DNA from: CAYLLN01 sp040901775
GTDB taxonomy: Bacteria > Planctomycetota > Planctomycetia > Pirellulales > Pirellulaceae
Length of the DNA: 64,000 nucleotides
Reading direction: 5' to 3'
Assembly: GCA_040901775.1 (NCBI GenBank)
Contig: JBBDYF010000255.1
Coordinates: 1-64,000, forward strand
In this document: positions 61,590-64,000 of the stretch, in pieces
Layout: every line of letters begins with the position of its first letter
Numbering within the stretch: the first letter of the stretch is position 1
Program-made: the position numbers and the translations under genes
Notes under the pieces: generated by a model
The model's input: the letters and a program-made list of their open reading frames with translations, nothing else
Databases searched by the model: none
What the model was told of the DNA's origin: nothing

Positions 61590-62174
61590 CTACTTGGGCA
61601 CAGTCTTCTCGCCCACGACGACGGCGAGCGACACCTCGTTCTCGACCTGCCCCGCACCGTAGGTCATGCCGAACTGCGACCGGTCGATCTTGAATTCGCT
61701 CGTCAGTTGCAGTCCGTGCGCGCCGATTTCGACCGTCGCGGGAAAGCTGATCTCTTTGGTCACGCCGTGCAGCGTCAGCTTGCCGGTGATCTTGTGCTTG
61801 CCGCCGGCCGCTTCGATCTTGGTCGATTCAAACTTGGCGGTCGGGTATTCGCGGCACTCGAAAAAGTCGCCGCTCTTCAGGTGGTTGGTCAGCTTGGGAA
61901 TTTCGGTGAAGAGAGAGTCGGTGGCGATTTCGAGCGTAACGGCCTGGAGCGTCTTGGCGGCCGGATCGACCTCGGCCTGGCCTTTGAACTTGGCAAAGCC
62001 GCCCGTGCGCGGGTCGGGCTTGGCCCCCGAGTGAACGCCAACGAATTCGATCTTGGTGTTGTCGGGGCCGAGCGTCGCCGTCTTTCCCTGAATCGCCGCA
62101 GGCGAGGCCCCGCTCGCCGCCGAAGTGGCAACAACCAACCCCACCAACACCAGCCAACTGCATGTCCGCTTCAT
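61590..62174 (-). CDS. YceI-family periplasmic protein
   Basis: A 194-residue exported YceI-like protein. ATG (complement 62172-62174) begins a signal peptide ending near SAASGASP; the longer frame is a shadow. The lipocalin-like YceI barrel is clear: NTKIEFVGVHSGAKPDPRTGGFAKFKGQAEVDP, SLFTEIPKLTNHLKSGDFFECREYPTAKFESTKI, KHKITGKLTLHGVTKEISFPATVEI, FKIDRSQFGMTYGAGQVENEVSLAVVV. Family members bind isoprenoid-type lipids such as polyisoprenoid or ubiquinone-like molecules. It lies downstream of the endonuclease/phosphatase gene in the same direction. Confidence 0.94.
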   Translation of the reverse strand: MKRTCSWLVLVGLVVATSAASGASPAAIQGKTATLGPDNTKIEFVGVHSGAKPDPRTGGFAKFKGQAEVDPAAKTLQAVTLEIATDSLFTEIPKLTNHLKSGDFFECREYPTAKFESTKIEAAGGKHKITGKLTLHGVTKEISFPATVEIGAHGLQLTSEFKIDRSQFGMTYGAGQVENEVSLAVVVGEKTVPK

Positions 62175-62254
62175 GGCAAAATTCCTCGATAGTGAATTGA
62201 TCGACCAGTCAACTATTTGCGAATCGTATCGCTTGGCGGGCAGAGAATCAACCC

Positions 62255-63142
62255 CTACCAACCGATGGTGGCCCGCACCGGCTGGTGGTCCGAGACAAAC
62301 CGCTCCTCGATCCGCGGGTCTTCGATGGCGTGCGTGGCGACCGATAGCCCGCGGACGAAAATGTGGTCGATCTTTGCCCCGGGGCGAATCGTTTTGAAGC
62401 CGTTCGACGTGCTGTCTCCGCCGGTGTGCGGCTCGCGGCTGATGTGCTGGGCGTCGAGCAGTTTGGCTGAATCGGACTCTCCCCCGACGAGGACTTTGTA
62501 CGGCTCGCTCTTGGGCGTCGTGTTGAAGTCGCCGGTCAGAACGACCGGCAGCGAGGCGTCCCCCTCGCCCGCCAGCCGGCCGATTTGTTTCACCAGCAAC
62601 TTGGCGCTTTCCAGCCGCGCCTTCCGTCCCATGTGGTCGAAGTGGGTGTTCACGAACAAGATCGACTTGCCCGCTTGCTTGTCTTTCAGTTTGACCCACG
62701 AGACGACCCGCGGCAGGGCGGCGTCCCACCCCTTGCTGCCGGGCGTCGCCGGAGTTTCCGACAGCCAGAAGGTTCCCTGCTCTTGCAACTCGTAGCGATC
62801 CTTGCGCCAGAAAATCGGGGTCGCCTCGCCCTTCTCGCCGTCGTCGCGGCCGGCGCTATACCAGTCGTAATCGGTTAGCTTCTCGGCCAAGTAATCTCGC
62901 TGTTGCGGCAGCACCTCCTGCATGCCGACAAAATCGGCCTTCGACTGCCGCAGATACTCGACCATCGCTTCGCGGCGATTCGTCCAGACGTTTTCGCCGT
63001 CGCCCGGATTGTCGTACCGGATGTTGTACGTCACCACGACAAAGGGATTGGCCAGCGGCTCGGCAGCGCGGACCGCGACGGAACCCCACAAAGTTAACAA
63101 CAGTCCCAGCATTGCCAGCGATTGCCAGCGGTCACTTTTCAT
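62255..63142 (-). CDS. Exported endonuclease/exonuclease/phosphatase-family protein
   Basis: A 295-residue metal-dependent hydrolase of the EEP fold. ATG (complement 63140-63142) has GAGGAGGAACG before it and starts a signal peptide. Motifs: VVTYNIRYDN, DFVGMQEVLPQQRDYLAE (catalytic Glu), SILFVNTHFDHMG (His), VVLTGDFNTTP (Asp and Asn), and KIDHIFVRG, FVSDHQPVRATI with the C-terminal Asp-His. All catalytic residues are in place. The family includes DNases, sphingomyelinases and inositol phosphatases; here the exported form suggests a secreted phosphodiesterase. It faces the Dabb gene across about 170 bp. Confidence 0.93.
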   Translation of the reverse strand: MKSDRWQSLAMLGLLLTLWGSVAVRAAEPLANPFVVVTYNIRYDNPGDGENVWTNRREAMVEYLRQSKADFVGMQEVLPQQRDYLAEKLTDYDWYSAGRDDGEKGEATPIFWRKDRYELQEQGTFWLSETPATPGSKGWDAALPRVVSWVKLKDKQAGKSILFVNTHFDHMGRKARLESAKLLVKQIGRLAGEGDASLPVVLTGDFNTTPKSEPYKVLVGGESDSAKLLDAQHISREPHTGGDSTSNGFKTIRPGAKIDHIFVRGLSVATHAIEDPRIEERFVSDHQPVRATIGW

Positions 63143-63313
63143 CGCACGTTCCTCCTCAGCCAGTTGGTGTTTCCGCCCCTGTTCTACCGCCGCGGCCGCC
63201 CGCTTGTCGAGCGCCGGGGTTGGATCGGCCAACGGTCCAGAGCGTGCGAGTCATGGGCTGCGCTTCATGTTACAATCGAACTCTTACTATAAAAAAACGA
63301 AAGGGGAACGACG

Positions 63314-63715
63314 ATGTCGCGACTGTGGCTGTTTTCTCTGGCGCTAATTGGGATGAGCATAGTGGGGGCGAGCATGTTGGCGACCGATGCGCAAGGGGCC
63401 GATGCGGGCAAAGTGCTGCGGCACGTCGTGCTCTACAAGTTCAAGGAGACCGTAGCGCCGGCCCAGGTACAAGAAGTGGTCGCTGCGTTTGCGGGCTTGC
63501 CCAAAAAGATCGACACCATCATCGGCTTCGAGTGGGGCACGAACGTCAGCCCCGAAGGAAAGTCGGAAGGGCTGACGCACGCCTTCGTGGTCACCTTTCA
63601 AGACGAAGCGGGACGCGCTGCCTATCTGAAACACCCGGCCCACGACGCCTACGTGCTGGTGGTCAAGGACAAGCGCGAGCGGGCGGTCGTCTTCGATTAC
63701 TGGGCGGACAAATAG
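63314..63715 (+). CDS. Exported Dabb-domain protein
   Basis: A 133-residue protein with a signal peptide (SRLWLFSLALIGMSIVGASMLA) and a stress-responsive alpha/beta-barrel (Dabb) domain: VLRHVVLYKFKETVAPAQVQEVVAAFAGLPKKIDTIIGFEWGTNVS, then LTHAFVVTFQDEAGRAAYLKHPAHDAYVLVVK. The Dabb fold is usually a dimer. Many planctomycetes carry exported forms of unknown function. AAAGGGG lies upstream of the start. The gene ends at a strong hairpin shared with the convergent last gene. Confidence 0.92.
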   Translation: MSRLWLFSLALIGMSIVGASMLATDAQGADAGKVLRHVVLYKFKETVAPAQVQEVVAAFAGLPKKIDTIIGFEWGTNVSPEGKSEGLTHAFVVTFQDEAGRAAYLKHPAHDAYVLVVKDKRERAVVFDYWADK

Positions 63716-63733
63716 CGAGCTGCTGTGGACACC

Positions 63734-63786
63734 AACCCGATGCGTAAGCGAGGAACAAATGCAGTCCCTCGCTTACGCGCCGGGTT
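63734..63786. repeat. Paired REP-A-like hairpin between convergent genes
   Basis: AACCCGATGCGTAAGCGAGG and, after 12 bases, CCCTCGCTTACGCGCCGGGT then T form a nearly perfect inverted repeat. It is a BIME-like REP pair related to REP-A (TAAGCG instead of TCAGCG). It lies between the Dabb gene and the convergent ceramidase-like gene and overlaps the latter's stop; probably acts as a bidirectional terminator. Confidence 0.75.
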
Positions 63787-64000
63787 AGTGTGGGCCGATC
63801 AGCCGCTCGATCTCGTCCCCCACGGCCGCGATCAATTGTTCGAGGCTCCCTTGAGCGACGGCGGCAATCTCGTCCTGATAGATACCCTTGCCGTAAGCCC
63901 CGGCTGCCGGCAGATAACCCGGCTGCCAGTCGTTGGCGAGCGTGGCGATCAGCAGCGCCTGCCGCGGAAAGCGGCGACGGAGCGTCGTTTGAAACACCTG
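63785..64000 (-). CDS. C-terminus of a neutral/alkaline ceramidase-like protein (cut by window)
   Basis: The frame is open to the right edge, so only the last 71 codons or so are seen. The sequence ALLIATLANDWQPGYLPAAGAYGKGIYQ followed by DEIAAVAQGSLEQLIAAVGDEIERL matches the C-terminal layout I recall for neutral ceramidase-like proteins of planctomycetes (A-N-x-x-x-G-Y-x-P-x-x-x-A-x-x-x-G-x-Y). Family is therefore likely but unconfirmed from so short a part. The stop overlaps the hairpin at 63734-63786. Confidence 0.5.
   Translation of the reverse strand, partial: QVFQTTLRRRFPRQALLIATLANDWQPGYLPAAGAYGKGIYQDEIAAVAQGSLEQLIAAVGDEIERLIGPH

Overview
The window looks like a chromosomal scaffold from a planctomycete of the Pirellulales/Planctomycetales type. 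It is GC-rich and gene-dense. The lineage call rests on marker families typical of the PVC group: a DUF1549/DUF1553 cytochrome protein with a DUF1501 partner, a PVC-type dehydrogenase fused to a heme-binding domain and DUF1080, a CRPSL-type sulfatase, a Tyr/Val-rich repeat surface protein, Gfo/Idh/MocA oxidoreductases, a bacterial microcompartment shell protein, and an EF-G of spirochaete/planctomycete type. A run of 100 Ns (37717-37816) marks a scaffold gap inside a repeat array. Both end genes are cut by the window edges. I saw no rRNA, tRNA or CRISPR.

Layout. 1-10.4 kb: two NfeD-type membrane proteins, a degenerate receiver domain, small membrane and lipoproteins, an HI0933-type flavoprotein, fusA with a good terminator, and a secreted alpha/beta hydrolase whose last codons are cut off by a TGA. 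10.6-19 kb: a lipoprotein, class II aldolase, a TM2 protein, then an envelope block (Kdo pathway isomerase KdsD, phosphatase KdsC, a very long LptC/OstA-like protein) followed by a NIF3-like protein. 19-31.5 kb: an AT-richer AAA ATPase gene with its own promoter, three large exported proteins on the minus strand, a 1.5 kb gene-poor region with a TPR pseudogene and palindromes, a sulfatase, a lipase-like hydrolase, a MoxR-type ATPase and a glycosyltransferase. 31.5-48.7 kb: an orphan tandem BMC shell protein, rimO, a ParE-like toxin/antitoxin pair, pgsA, a CPBP protease, two Gfo/Idh/MocA oxidoreductases, rhamnulokinase, two REP-associated tyrosine transposases (RAYTs), a 1.8-kresidue dehydrogenase/cytochrome/DUF1080 protein, and a BshB1-like deacetylase. 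48.9-64 kb: a coiled lipoprotein, ROK glucokinase, a MerR-TPR regulator next to Ku, a FixJ/NarL-type regulator, the DUF1553/ORF6N/DUF1501 operon, and YceI, endonuclease/phosphatase, Dabb and ceramidase-like genes.

The most distinctive feature is the short palindromic repeat load. At least five repeat families occur. Two are clustered in inverted orientation around the two RAYT genes, the classic REPtron arrangement. Dispersed copies lie between genes and, strikingly, in frame inside genes, where they give recurring peptides (ARPLVAAM, TRSVSEG, AGETPAPR, SGERQLADG). The LptC-like protein, the flavoprotein and the giant dehydrogenase all carry such peptides. One RAYT appears to take its Shine-Dalgarno sequence from the last repeat unit, and the giant dehydrogenase ends inside the repeat that flanks the other RAYT.

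Functionally, the set points to a heterotroph with an LPS-like outer membrane (KdsD, KdsC, LptC-like), use of rhamnose or related plant and algal sugars (RhaB, sulfatase, Gfo/Idh proteins, BMC-T), and the many secreted cytochrome-type proteins usual for planctomycetes. Pathway links between scattered genes are inferred from family knowledge. No single operon here encodes a complete pathway.
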